Source: Parcubacteria group bacterium GW2011_GWA2_45_30 (GTDB lineage Bacteria > Patescibacteriota > Minisyncoccia > Sungbacterales > HO2-52-23). Taken from it: 11,065 bases of DNA. The notes under the pieces were generated by a model. That model was given only the letters and a program-made list of their open reading frames with translations. It was not told the origin of the DNA and did no database searches. The stretch is taken from positions 1-11,065 of the forward strand of contig LCKU01000015.1 in NCBI GenBank assembly GCA_001001625.1, given 5' to 3'. Positions 1 to 5,731 of the stretch are shown here, piece after piece (position 1 is the stretch's first letter; every line of letters begins with the position of its first letter). Made by a program: the position numbers and the translations under genes.

Positions 1-135
1 ATCCTCGTCCGGCGGAGAAATCTTAAATACAGGCAAGGAACGCCTTAGCACAATAAATGACTTTCCCCGTTTTATTTCGGAAACGTAATTCTCAACATTT
101 TCCCGAAGATCTTTTAACCCGATGACATTGCTCAT
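1..135 (-). CDS. Phd/YefM-type antitoxin-like protein, C-terminus cut by window edge
   Basis: Translating the minus strand from the ATG at 135 gives 45 residues beginning MSNVIGLKDLRENVENYV and continuing through a basic GKSFIVLRRS stretch to VFKISPPDED at the window edge. The pattern (short N-terminal strand, L-[KR]-x-L-R-E-N helix, then G-x-S-F-I-V-x-R-R and a hydrophobic P-V-F-K strand) matches the DNA-binding N-terminal half of Phd/YefM antitoxins. Members of this family repress their own promoter and neutralise a partner toxin. The toxin would normally follow on the same strand, beyond position 1, so pairing cannot be tested here. The gene sits immediately after tRNA-Thr and appears to have its own promoter, with the inferred transcription start on the A of the ATG. 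Many CPR genomes carry solitary copies of this family, so a stand-alone regulator is an alternative. Confidence 0.72.
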   Translation of the reverse strand, partial: MSNVIGLKDLRENVENYVSEIKRGKSFIVLRRSLPVFKISPPDED

Positions 136-141
136 GTTTTA

Positions 142-170
142 AGTTTATCTTTAAGTTAACTTTGCGTCAA
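142..170 (-). promoter_or_regulatory. Sigma70-type promoter of the antitoxin gene
   Basis: On the minus strand TTGACG (170-165, 5/6 to consensus) is followed after 17 bp by TAAACT (147-142, 4/6). Counting seven bases from the -10 box puts +1 at 135, the A of the ATG. The -35 box begins two bases after the tRNA 3' end. The spacing is ideal but the -10 box is weak, so this is a prediction only. Confidence 0.5.
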
Positions 171-171
171 G

Positions 172-242
172 AGCCGCCTGCAGGAATCGGACCCGCGTAC
201 GTGGTTTACAAAACCACTGCTTTGCCACTAAGCTAAGGCGGC
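172..242 (-). tRNA. tRNA-Thr (anticodon UGU)
   Basis: The minus strand folds into a cloverleaf: 7-bp acceptor stem (GCCGCCT with AGGCGGC), 4-bp D stem (GCTT/AAGC) with a short 7-nt loop, and a 5-bp anticodon stem (GTGGT/ACCAC). The anticodon loop is TTTGTAA, giving anticodon TGT, which reads ACA threonine codons. The variable loop is 4 nt and the T stem is 5 bp (GCGGG/CCTGC, one G-U). The 3' CCA is not encoded, so CCA-adding enzyme is required. G1-C72, C2-G71, G35 and U36 agree with known threonyl-tRNA synthetase identity elements in E. coli; the discriminator base is U rather than A. The T loop reads TCCGATT, so the usual U at position 55 is a C, which would prevent pseudouridine-55 formation. 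Confidence 0.95.
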
Positions 243-249
243 ATCATCA

Positions 250-258
250 ATTATATCA
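250..258 (-). promoter_or_regulatory. Extended -10 promoter of tRNA-Thr
   Basis: The minus strand has TGATATAAT (258-250), a perfect TATAAT with a TGN extension. Its expected +1 is at about 243, one base before the mature tRNA 5' end at 242. No good -35 box is visible at 16-19 bp spacing, which is acceptable for an extended -10 promoter. The tRNA could instead be cut out of the upstream operon transcript. Confidence 0.45.
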
Positions 259-262
259 TATA

Positions 263-733
263 TCATGCGAGCCGCGACTCGTCGCCGACATCGCTTTTCC
301 GAGGACGAACCTCCTCAATTTTAAGAGATTTAGGCGACGTGGGATCTGGCAATGAAGCAACTGTTGAATCAGATGATTTCTGCAATTCGTTATTTCCCGC
401 GGCCACGCCATTGGTTATGCCATGTCCATTGCCGTTTCCGCGTACCCGCTTCAGCAGAGATACCATACTATTATCCGTGCGCATCAAAATAATATGCGTT
501 CGATGAAGGATTTTAGCAACAACGCTCCAGAAAAATTCCTTAATCTGGCCTTCGGTATAAAACGACTTGAAACGCAATAAAAATACGCGCACGCGGGCCG
601 AGTCCTCCTCCAAACGCCGTGCAATAACATCATCCGGAATTGCCACCAATTCCGGGATTTTTTTAGAAATCAAGTACCAAAGCGTAAAAGCGCTCCCGAC
701 AAAAATAATTCCCAAAGAAATGTTAAAAATCAT
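263..733 (-). CDS. Hypothetical single-pass membrane protein downstream of tsf
   Basis: I do not recognise a characterised family. The 156-residue product has one N-terminal hydrophobic segment (about residues 2-23, followed by SKK), so it is probably anchored in the inner membrane with the rest in the cytoplasm. Residues 25-90 look helical and amphipathic, with acidic (RRLEEDSARVR) and basic/aromatic patches. Residues about 97-156 are low-complexity and probably disordered (GNGNGHG, then Ser/Pro-rich, then charged). It starts 23 bases after the tsf stop with no Shine-Dalgarno sequence or separate promoter, so it is probably co-transcribed with tsf. Small proteins with one N-terminal helix and a charged tail are common hypotheticals in CPR genomes. 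A role in translation is not implied by the neighbourhood alone. Confidence 0.8.
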   Translation of the reverse strand: MIFNISLGIIFVGSAFTLWYLISKKIPELVAIPDDVIARRLEEDSARVRVFLLRFKSFYTEGQIKEFFWSVVAKILHRTHIILMRTDNSMVSLLKRVRGNGNGHGITNGVAAGNNELQKSSDSTVASLPDPTSPKSLKIEEVRPRKSDVGDESRLA

Positions 734-756
734 AATTTTTTCACACTGAAGAATAT

Positions 757-1341
757 TTATATCTCAAATCTCACAAATTTTCCCACCTTAATATTTTCCC
801 CGAATTTTCCGATGGCTTCGTTGATTACCTCTTTAATCGTCTTGTCCTGATCTTTAACAAACGGTTGCTCAAGCAATGAAATTGCCCCAAAAAATGCCTT
901 TAATTTCCCGTCAATAATCTGTTCTGCAACCTGTGCGGGTTTCCCCATTTTTTTTACTTCCTCTTCAACCTGTGATTTTTCAGCGTTCCACACATCCGAC
1001 GGCGCAACATCCAAAGAAAGATAGAGTGGCCGCATAGCGGCAACCTGCATCGCTAAATCATGCGCCAGCTCGCGAAACGCGGGGTTTCGCGCCACGAAAT
1101 CTGTTTCGCACAAAAGTTCCACCATTGCTCCTATCTTGCCGTTAGAATGCAAATATGAATCCACCAGGCCCGCCCCGGTTTCCCGGCCCGCTCTTTTGAC
1201 GGCGGATCCGCCCATTTTCCGCAGCAAAGCGGCCTCGGCCTTAGCGGTATCTCCGCCGGAATCCTCAAGAGCTTTTTTTACATCCGAAATCCCGGCTCCG
1301 GTTTTCTCGCGCAAATCCTTAATTTGTTGAGCTGTTATCAT
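757..1341 (-). CDS. tsf: Translation elongation factor Ts
   Basis: EF-Ts is the guanine-nucleotide exchange factor that releases GDP from EF-Tu. The 194-residue product has the N-terminal UBA-like helical bundle (about residues 1-40, start MITAQQIKDLREKTGAGISD), the linker with KRAGRETGAGLVDSY, the EF-Tu-contacting motif TDFV at residues 80-83 within ETDFVARN, and a C-terminal segment with LLEQPFVKDQDKTIKEVI. It is much shorter than E. coli EF-Ts (about 283 aa) and close in size to the Thermus form, so it probably carries one core subdomain rather than two. The start at 1341 is fixed by the conserved N-terminus; no Shine-Dalgarno sequence precedes it. It follows rpsB in the usual rpsB-tsf order, but an intergenic repeat of about 80 bp separates the two genes. 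Confidence 0.97.
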   Translation of the reverse strand: MITAQQIKDLREKTGAGISDVKKALEDSGGDTAKAEAALLRKMGGSAVKRAGRETGAGLVDSYLHSNGKIGAMVELLCETDFVARNPAFRELAHDLAMQVAAMRPLYLSLDVAPSDVWNAEKSQVEEEVKKMGKPAQVAEQIIDGKLKAFFGAISLLEQPFVKDQDKTIKEVINEAIGKFGENIKVGKFVRFEI

Positions 1342-1402
1342 TTATGTAGAAGCAGCATTAAACGCAATACTACTACGCGAAAATATACGCAATCAAATAA
1401 GT

Positions 1403-1484
1403 GAGGCATCGTGCGATTCGAGACAATGGGAGAGCAAACAGTCTGTATTCGCCCGACCCTGCAGGCCACCGCAGGAGATGCCGA
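1403..1484. repeat. Diverged copy A of an intergenic palindromic repeat family
   Basis: This stretch fills most of the 152-bp rpsB-tsf gap. It shares two exact blocks with the element at 6751-6881, in the same order: ACAATGGGAG (1423-1432) and AGGCCACCGCAGGAG (1463-1477). The outer GGCATC (1405-1410) and GATGCC (1477-1482) can pair, and CCTGC/GCAGG (1458-1462 and 1471-1475) forms a small inner hairpin. The long internal hairpin of the other copy is absent. Boundaries are approximate. It may form structure in the rpsB-tsf transcript. Confidence 0.6.
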
Positions 1485-1493
1485 ACAAAAAAT

Positions 1494-2243
1494 CTATTCA
1501 CTTTTCACATCCCTCATCTTTACTCCCTCTTCTATTGTTTCAGCAACTCTCCCCAGCATATAGCGCACGGCCGGAAGCGCATCATCATTGGAAGGAATAG
1601 GATAAGTTATGGAACCAATATCCGAATTCGTATCACAAAGCGCAACCACCGGAATTTTAAGACGTTTCGCTTCGCGAAGCGCAGTTACATCCTCGTTTAT
1701 ATCCACGATAAAAAGCGCATCCGGCAGGCGTTTCAATGTCCTTGCCCCGTCAAACATCCTTTGGAGTTTTGCCAAATCCTTGCCTTTTTCCATCTGCTCT
1801 TTTTTGGTGTACTTTCCCCACTCGCCCGAGGCCTTCTCTTTTTCCATGGTTTCCATTTGTAAAAGGCGCTTTGATATTTCCTTGAAATTCGTAAGCGTTC
1901 CGCCGATCCAACGTTCGGCATAATACGGCATACCAAACCGGTCTTTTAGTTCAAGCAAAACGCGGCGTGCCGCCGGACGCGTTCCCACCATAAGAATCAG
2001 GCCATTTTTTTGCGCAATCCCCTTCAAAAACGCCAAAGCCGCGGCAAGTTTTTCTTTCGTCTTGGTAAGGTCAATAACCGAAATAGTATTGCGCACTCCG
2101 AAAATATACGGCTGCATAGCCGGATGATTTTTGGATTTGGCATGTCCCCATTGAATCCCCGCTTTGAGCATCGCCTGTATTTCTTCGTCAACCGTCTCAA
2201 ATGATATGTCGGAAATTTTGGAACCTACAGTTAATTCAACCAT
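1494..2243 (-). CDS. rpsB: 30S ribosomal protein S2
   Basis: S2 binds the 30S subunit body late in assembly and is needed to recruit S1 where S1 exists. Hallmarks in the 249-residue product: an AGIQWGH segment (residues 28-34; usual form GVHFGH), PYIFGVRNTISVIDL (about 45-59), ERWIGGTLTNF (109-119), a charged coiled-coil hairpin (about 129-165), and IVDINEDVTALREAKRLKIP followed by DTNSD. An upstream in-frame ATG at 2279 would place the -35 and -10 boxes inside the gene, and another at 2252 overlaps the -10 box. The ATG at 2243 is therefore the better start, one base after the predicted transcription start. It is the first gene of the tsf cluster and is transcribed divergently from rpmE. Confidence 0.97.
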   Translation of the reverse strand: MVELTVGSKISDISFETVDEEIQAMLKAGIQWGHAKSKNHPAMQPYIFGVRNTISVIDLTKTKEKLAAALAFLKGIAQKNGLILMVGTRPAARRVLLELKDRFGMPYYAERWIGGTLTNFKEISKRLLQMETMEKEKASGEWGKYTKKEQMEKGKDLAKLQRMFDGARTLKRLPDALFIVDINEDVTALREAKRLKIPVVALCDTNSDIGSITYPIPSNDDALPAVRYMLGRVAETIEEGVKMRDVKSE

Positions 2244-2250
2244 GAGAACC

Positions 2251-2279
2251 ATTATAGCAAAACCACCGGACCCTTGCAA
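2251..2279 (-). promoter_or_regulatory. rpsB promoter sharing its -35 with rpmE
   Basis: On the minus strand TTGCAA (2279-2274), a 17-bp spacer and TATAAT (2256-2251) form a near-consensus sigma70 promoter, and TGC before the -10 box gives a TGN extension. The predicted +1 is at about 2244, one base before the ATG at 2243, leaving essentially no 5' leader. Confidence 0.75.
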
Positions 2280-2302
2280 GAGTTGATATAATACGATATA
2301 AT
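2274..2302 (+). promoter_or_regulatory. rpmE-prfA promoter sharing its -35 with rpsB
   Basis: TTGCAA at 2274-2279 reads identically on both strands. On the plus strand a 17-bp spacer leads to TATAAT at 2297-2302; the predicted +1 is at about 2309, two bases before the rpmE ATG. A second TATAAT lies at 2287-2292 because GATATAATAC is repeated in tandem (2285-2294 and 2295-2304). That copy has no -35 box at suitable spacing. Confidence 0.72.
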
Positions 2303-2304
2303 AC
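2285..2304 (+). repeat. Tandem 10-bp repeat carrying two -10 boxes
   Basis: GATATAATAC occurs twice head to tail. Each copy contains TATAAT, but only the second lies 17 bp from the TTGCAA box. The first could offer an alternative start or bind RNA polymerase unproductively. It may also be a chance duplication. Confidence 0.8.
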
Positions 2305-2310
2305 CCGTAT

Positions 2311-2517
2311 ATGAAGTCAAATATTCACCCCCCATATTATCAGGCCAAAGTCGAATGCTCCTGCGGCAATAAATTCATCGTAGGATCCGCCAAAGAACGA
2401 ATGGAAATTGAAATTTGCTCAAAATGCCATCCTTTCTATAGTGGCGGGTCAAAAATCGTGGATACCGCCGGACGGGTAGAGAGATTCAAACAACGGCTGG
2501 CGAAAAAACACAAATAG
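2311..2517 (+). CDS. rpmE: 50S ribosomal protein L31, zinc-binding type
   Basis: L31 bridges the 50S central protuberance and the 30S head. The 68-residue product starts MKSNIHPPYY, typical of the family, and carries four cysteines at residues 16, 18 (CSC) and 36, 39 (CSKC), the C+ pattern that holds one zinc ion. HPFYSG follows the second pair, then a basic tail (RFKQRLAKKHK). The ATG lies about two bases after the predicted transcription start and has no Shine-Dalgarno sequence. prfA begins 19 bases after the stop; rpmE next to prfA is a recurrent arrangement in bacteria. Confidence 0.97.
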   Translation: MKSNIHPPYYQAKVECSCGNKFIVGSAKERMEIEICSKCHPFYSGGSKIVDTAGRVERFKQRLAKKHK

Positions 2518-2536
2518 ATGCAACGATAAACGCAAA

Positions 2537-3553
2537 ATGAACGATTTAGAAACCCTACAACATCGAAAAGAGGAACTCCAGCAAAAACTTGCTGATCCAC
2601 AAACTCTCCGTGATCCCCAAAAAATAAAGGAACTGTCAATTGAATTTTCCAAAATTGAGAAGCGACTGTCTGAACTTTCGCGTATGATGGAATTGCAGAA
2701 AAAAATTGAGGAAACCAAAGAAATACTCAAATCCGGAAAAGATGAAGAAATTTTGGCCTTAGCCCGCGAAGAACTGACTATGCTTGAAAAAGGGTTAAAG
2801 ACGCTTGAGAAAAAACAGGTAGGCGAAAAAAACCTGCCGCCAGATGTCATCCTGGAAATCCGGGCCGGAGCCGGAGGAGAAGAAGCGTCTCTTTTTGCCG
2901 GAGAACTTTTTCATATGTATACCCAATTTGCGAAAAAGCGCGGCTGGGATATTTTGACATTAGATGAATCAAGAAGCGATTTGGGGGGATTTAAAGAAAT
3001 AATTTTTGAAATAAACGGCGAGGACGTATATAAAATTCTGCAGTTTGAGTCGGGTGTGCATCGGGTACAGCGCATTCCGGAAACCGAAAAAACCGGACGC
3101 ATCCACACCTCCACCGCATCCGTTGCCGTGCTTCCCAAGGCCCGCGAAATTGACGTAGAGATCAAGCCGCAAGATATTAGGGTTGAATTTTTCCGCTCAT
3201 CCGGTCCGGGAGGACAAAACGTCAATAAGGTGGAAACTGCGGTGCGGATGACGCATATTCCAACCGGCCTTGTCATAGCATCCCAGGAATCGCGTTCCCA
3301 GCAAAAAAACCGCGAGCACGCCCTGGATATTTTACGGGCAAAATTGTTTGAAGTAAAACGCGAGGCCGAGGCAAAAAAAATCGGCGCAACACGCCGCGAG
3401 CAAATAGGAACTGCCGATCGCTCCGAAAAAATCCGCACCTATAATTTTCCCCAAGATCGGGTCACAGACCACCGGATTAAAGAATCATGGCATAATATAG
3501 AGTCAATAATGGCGGGGAATATTGAAAATATCATTGAGGCATTTAACACTTAA
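2537..3553 (+). CDS. prfA: Peptide chain release factor 1
   Basis: RF1 recognises UAA and UAG in the ribosomal A site and triggers hydrolysis of peptidyl-tRNA. The 338-residue product has an N-terminal helical domain (about 1-95), then EIRAGAGGEEASLF (107-120). The stop-codon reading motif PxT is present as PET at 181-183, in IPETEKTGRIHTS; RF2 would have SPF here. The catalytic GGQ is at 225-227 in SSGPGGQNVNK. The C-terminal part (EQIGTADRSEKIRTYNFPQDRVTDHR) is standard. It is about 20 residues shorter than E. coli RF1, mostly in the N-terminal domain. It is probably co-transcribed with rpmE, and no ribosome binding site is visible. The usual partner prmC, which methylates the GGQ glutamine, does not follow; a convergent gene begins 16 bases away. 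Confidence 0.97.
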   Translation: MNDLETLQHRKEELQQKLADPQTLRDPQKIKELSIEFSKIEKRLSELSRMMELQKKIEETKEILKSGKDEEILALAREELTMLEKGLKTLEKKQVGEKNLPPDVILEIRAGAGGEEASLFAGELFHMYTQFAKKRGWDILTLDESRSDLGGFKEIIFEINGEDVYKILQFESGVHRVQRIPETEKTGRIHTSTASVAVLPKAREIDVEIKPQDIRVEFFRSSGPGGQNVNKVETAVRMTHIPTGLVIASQESRSQQKNREHALDILRAKLFEVKREAEAKKIGATRREQIGTADRSEKIRTYNFPQDRVTDHRIKESWHNIESIMAGNIENIIEAFNT

Positions 3554-3569
3554 AATCCTCCTCCTATAA

Positions 3570-4928
3570 TCACAAAATCCTATCTATGTCGCGGGCGAGG
3601 GCCGCGATCCGATTCGCATACACATTGCAAATATACCTCTTACATGAAGGGCTTCCGGATATATAAGTGCGCGCCGCGCGCGACTCTCCGGAGGCGGTCT
3701 GCGCTGTTGCGCCGGCATCCGCCAAAAAAGCGGCAGCTGCGGTAAAAGCATCTTCCACGACCCAGGGACTAGGGGGATTATGGCCGGTAAGTTCCGATAC
3801 TTTTTTTTCAAAACGCAACCAGGTGGTGGGCAAAAACTGCGCCGGGCCCATAGCCCCCCCGCATCCGTAGGATGGACGGCGCGATACCGGCATTTTGTCC
3901 GGATCAAGATTTAACGCGCCGGTAATTTTAAAAAAGGCGTTTTTTTCGGATTCAGCCGCAGCGCGCCGCCCTATGTTCCGATAACAATCATATAAATCCC
4001 TTTTCCAGTTTCCAGTGCCAAGATTGGTGCCTACTGAAATAACGCCGTCCTCAAACTGTTTTCCGGTTTCTACCTCAAGTAGCGCCAATAAAAATGCGGG
4101 ACGTATGCCGGCGCGTTTGGCCGCCAATTCAGCGAATTTAATAGCGTTTTCGGCCGTAACACCTGTTTTTTCAAGATAGAATAATTGGGTTTTAAGCGTT
4201 GTTAAATCGCGTTTTTTGGAAGTCAAAAGCTGCTGAAAAAGCGCTTCCTTGCCTTTGGTCAAACGCAGTAATTCCTCCTTTTCTTTTTTCTTTTGCGCCA
4301 GAAATCTGCGCTCAACTTCCTGCAAAGAATGCAGACCCTGCTGTTCTTCCTTAAATTCCTCAAGTTCGGCTTTTTCCTTGGCTAAAAGTTCACGATCATT
4401 TTTAAAATCTCCGAGTGTCGCTTGAATAGTCGCCTGCACGCGCGTCAAACTTTCAACCGAACTGAAAAATTCGGAAATTTTTGCATACCCCAAAATTATG
4501 GCAAGAGGGTTGTGTTGGTCATAGGTGTACAAAGAAAAAAGTCCGGCGGCAATGGCGCGGCGCGACCTTTCTATTTTTTGAGTCAAAGCGCTGATGCCCG
4601 AAGTTTTTCCCTCAATTTCAGCCGCGGTTTTTTTAAGAACAAGGGTTAAACGTTTAATTTCAAGTTCCCGGCGTCTGATTTCCGTATCCAGGGTCTTTTT
4701 TTCACTATCCAGTGATCGCTTCTCAACCTGTACTGACTGTAACTGGTCATCCAGGGCGTTTGCCTCCTGTTCAAGCTGCCCTATTTGCCGCTCAAGTTCG
4801 GCTTTTTTTTGCGCTGATTCTTGGGCAAAAGAATTAGGTATGCCGATAAACAAAAAACCGAGCATAAACATAAAAATCCTCAATATATATGAGGTTTTCC
4901 ACGCACCATTATTTAATTTAGACGACAT
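3570..4928 (-). CDS. Exported coiled-coil protein with C-terminal lytic transglycosylase-like domain
   Basis: Predicted peptidoglycan-cleaving envelope protein of 452 residues. Residues 1-35 form a signal peptide (hydrophobic core LRIFMFMLGFLFIGIP, likely signal peptidase I cleavage after SFA). Residues about 38-125 and 175-255 are long charged coiled coils like those of EnvC/PcsB-type division hydrolase regulators, separated by a segment (about 126-172, LFSLYTYDQHNPLAIILGY) that resembles the small helical region of PcsB. Residues about 260-452 resemble the MltB/SLT family: E287 in LLALLEVETG fits the catalytic glutamate, and YGCGGAMGPAQFLPTTW (354-370) is the family signature. Four cysteines (315, 356, 429, 434) could form disulfides outside the cell. 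The ATG at 4928 is preferred over an upstream in-frame ATG at 4964, which overlaps rplY and the -35 box. It converges on prfA with a 16-bp gap. Confidence 0.85.
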   Translation of the reverse strand: MSSKLNNGAWKTSYILRIFMFMLGFLFIGIPNSFAQESAQKKAELERQIGQLEQEANALDDQLQSVQVEKRSLDSEKKTLDTEIRRRELEIKRLTLVLKKTAAEIEGKTSGISALTQKIERSRRAIAAGLFSLYTYDQHNPLAIILGYAKISEFFSSVESLTRVQATIQATLGDFKNDRELLAKEKAELEEFKEEQQGLHSLQEVERRFLAQKKKEKEELLRLTKGKEALFQQLLTSKKRDLTTLKTQLFYLEKTGVTAENAIKFAELAAKRAGIRPAFLLALLEVETGKQFEDGVISVGTNLGTGNWKRDLYDCYRNIGRRAAAESEKNAFFKITGALNLDPDKMPVSRRPSYGCGGAMGPAQFLPTTWLRFEKKVSELTGHNPPSPWVVEDAFTAAAAFLADAGATAQTASGESRAARTYISGSPSCKRYICNVYANRIAALARDIDRIL

Positions 4929-4934
4929 GCCTAT

Positions 4935-4964
4935 ATTATACCTTAGTTGCCGCCTCCTTGCCAA
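4935..4964 (-). promoter_or_regulatory. Promoter of the transglycosylase gene, overlapping the rplY stop codon
   Basis: Minus-strand TTGGCA (4964-4959, 5/6), an 18-bp spacer and a perfect TATAAT (4940-4935) place +1 at 4928, the A of the ATG. The TAA stop of rplY (4938-4936) lies inside the -10 hexamer. Confidence 0.65.
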
Positions 4965-5640
4965 TGCTTTTTTCGTCTGCAGCTTCTCCTTTATCTTTTT
5001 CTTTCGCCTCGCGCTTAACTTCCTGCTCAGTTTTCACTTCTGCCACGGCCTCTACTACTGGCGTCTTTTTCAACGCCTCAAGCTCTTCCTCGGCTCTCGG
5101 ACTCTCCACAAGGATCAAAACCTTGTCCGGCTCGCCAACCGCCTTTACGCCCTGCGGAATAAGAAGATCTTTAATCTTAATTCTGGATTCAAGAATCGCG
5201 AGTTGCGATACATCCACCCGAATTTCATGCGGAAGATCTTTGGGAAGCGCCTCCACTTCAATTTCCTGCATTACTTTTACCAAAACTCCGCCATCATTTT
5301 TCACCGCGGGCGATTCCCCCACAAATGCCAACAGAACTTTGGTACGAAGCACTTTGTCCATCCGCACCGCGTAAAAATCCGCATGCAACATATCCCCGCG
5401 AATAGGGTCGCGCGCAATATCCTGAATCAAAACATTAAATTGTTTTCCCTCAACATCAAGCTCCACAATGGTAGATTCCCCGGCTTTTCTATATACTTTT
5501 TCAAATTCCTTATAGGGAACCGAAATCGGCTGGGAAGCCACTCCCTCTCCATACACTACGCTCGGCAAAAAACCTCCCCGGCGCAGGGGTTTTACCTTTC
5601 TTCCTAATTCCATCCTTGGTTTTGCCTTAAGTTCTTGCAT
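4936..5640 (-). CDS. rplY: 50S ribosomal protein L25/Ctc with acidic-basic tail
   Basis: L25 binds 5S rRNA in the central protuberance of the 50S subunit. The 234-residue protein has the N-terminal L25 domain (about 1-92, including LRRGGFLPSVVYGEG and the RDPIRGDMLHADFYAV signature) and the C-terminal TL5/Ctc beta domain (about 93-178, including PKDLPHEIRVDVS). A tail of about 50 residues (from about 185) is rich in Glu, Lys and Ala and is probably disordered. The long Ctc form is widespread outside gamma-proteobacteria. The start at 5640 matches the family N-terminus; the predicted transcription start lies about five bases upstream and no Shine-Dalgarno sequence is visible. The transglycosylase gene begins seven bases after its stop, with its own promoter. 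Confidence 0.95.
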   Translation of the reverse strand: MQELKAKPRMELGRKVKPLRRGGFLPSVVYGEGVASQPISVPYKEFEKVYRKAGESTIVELDVEGKQFNVLIQDIARDPIRGDMLHADFYAVRMDKVLRTKVLLAFVGESPAVKNDGGVLVKVMQEIEVEALPKDLPHEIRVDVSQLAILESRIKIKDLLIPQGVKAVGEPDKVLILVESPRAEEELEALKKTPVVEAVAEVKTEQEVKREAKEKDKGEAADEKSIGKEAATKV

Positions 5641-5651
5641 AAATGTATGGT

Positions 5652-5681
5652 ATCATATCGTGATAAAAAAGCAAAGGACAA
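5652..5681 (-). promoter_or_regulatory. Putative rplY promoter
   Basis: Minus-strand TTGTCC (5681-5676, 4/6) and TATGAT (5657-5652, 5/6) are 18 bp apart. The predicted +1 is near 5645, a 5-nt leader. The -35 box overlaps the upstream terminator hairpin. Confidence 0.5.
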
Positions 5682-5693
5682 AAAAGCCCTTTG
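5665..5693 (-). terminator. Rho-independent terminator after the D-glycerate dehydrogenase gene
   Basis: On the minus strand, 8 bp of stem (CAAAGGGC with GTCCTTTG, one G-U pair) closes a TTTTTT loop and is followed by C and six T residues (5670-5665). It begins about 39 bases after the dehydrogenase stop, as expected for the end of that operon. The stem is only moderately GC-rich. Confidence 0.55.
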
Positions 5694-5731
5694 TATCAAT
5701 TTTTTGTACTTTTGAAATAGTAGCACAATAA

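Noticed and set aside
1136..1330. Plus-strand open frames antisense to tsf and similar frames across the window
   Set aside because: They mirror well-supported conserved genes, have no recognisable domains, and are expected by chance in GC-moderate coding sequence.
2244..2279. Upstream ATG codons at 2279 and 2252 for rpsB
   Set aside because: They include or overlap the -35 and -10 boxes; the ATG at 2243 lies right after the predicted transcription start.
3554..3569. Bidirectional terminator between convergent prfA and the transglycosylase gene
   Set aside because: The 16-bp gap has no stem-loop, only CTCCTC and AT-rich sequence. How transcription ends here is not visible.
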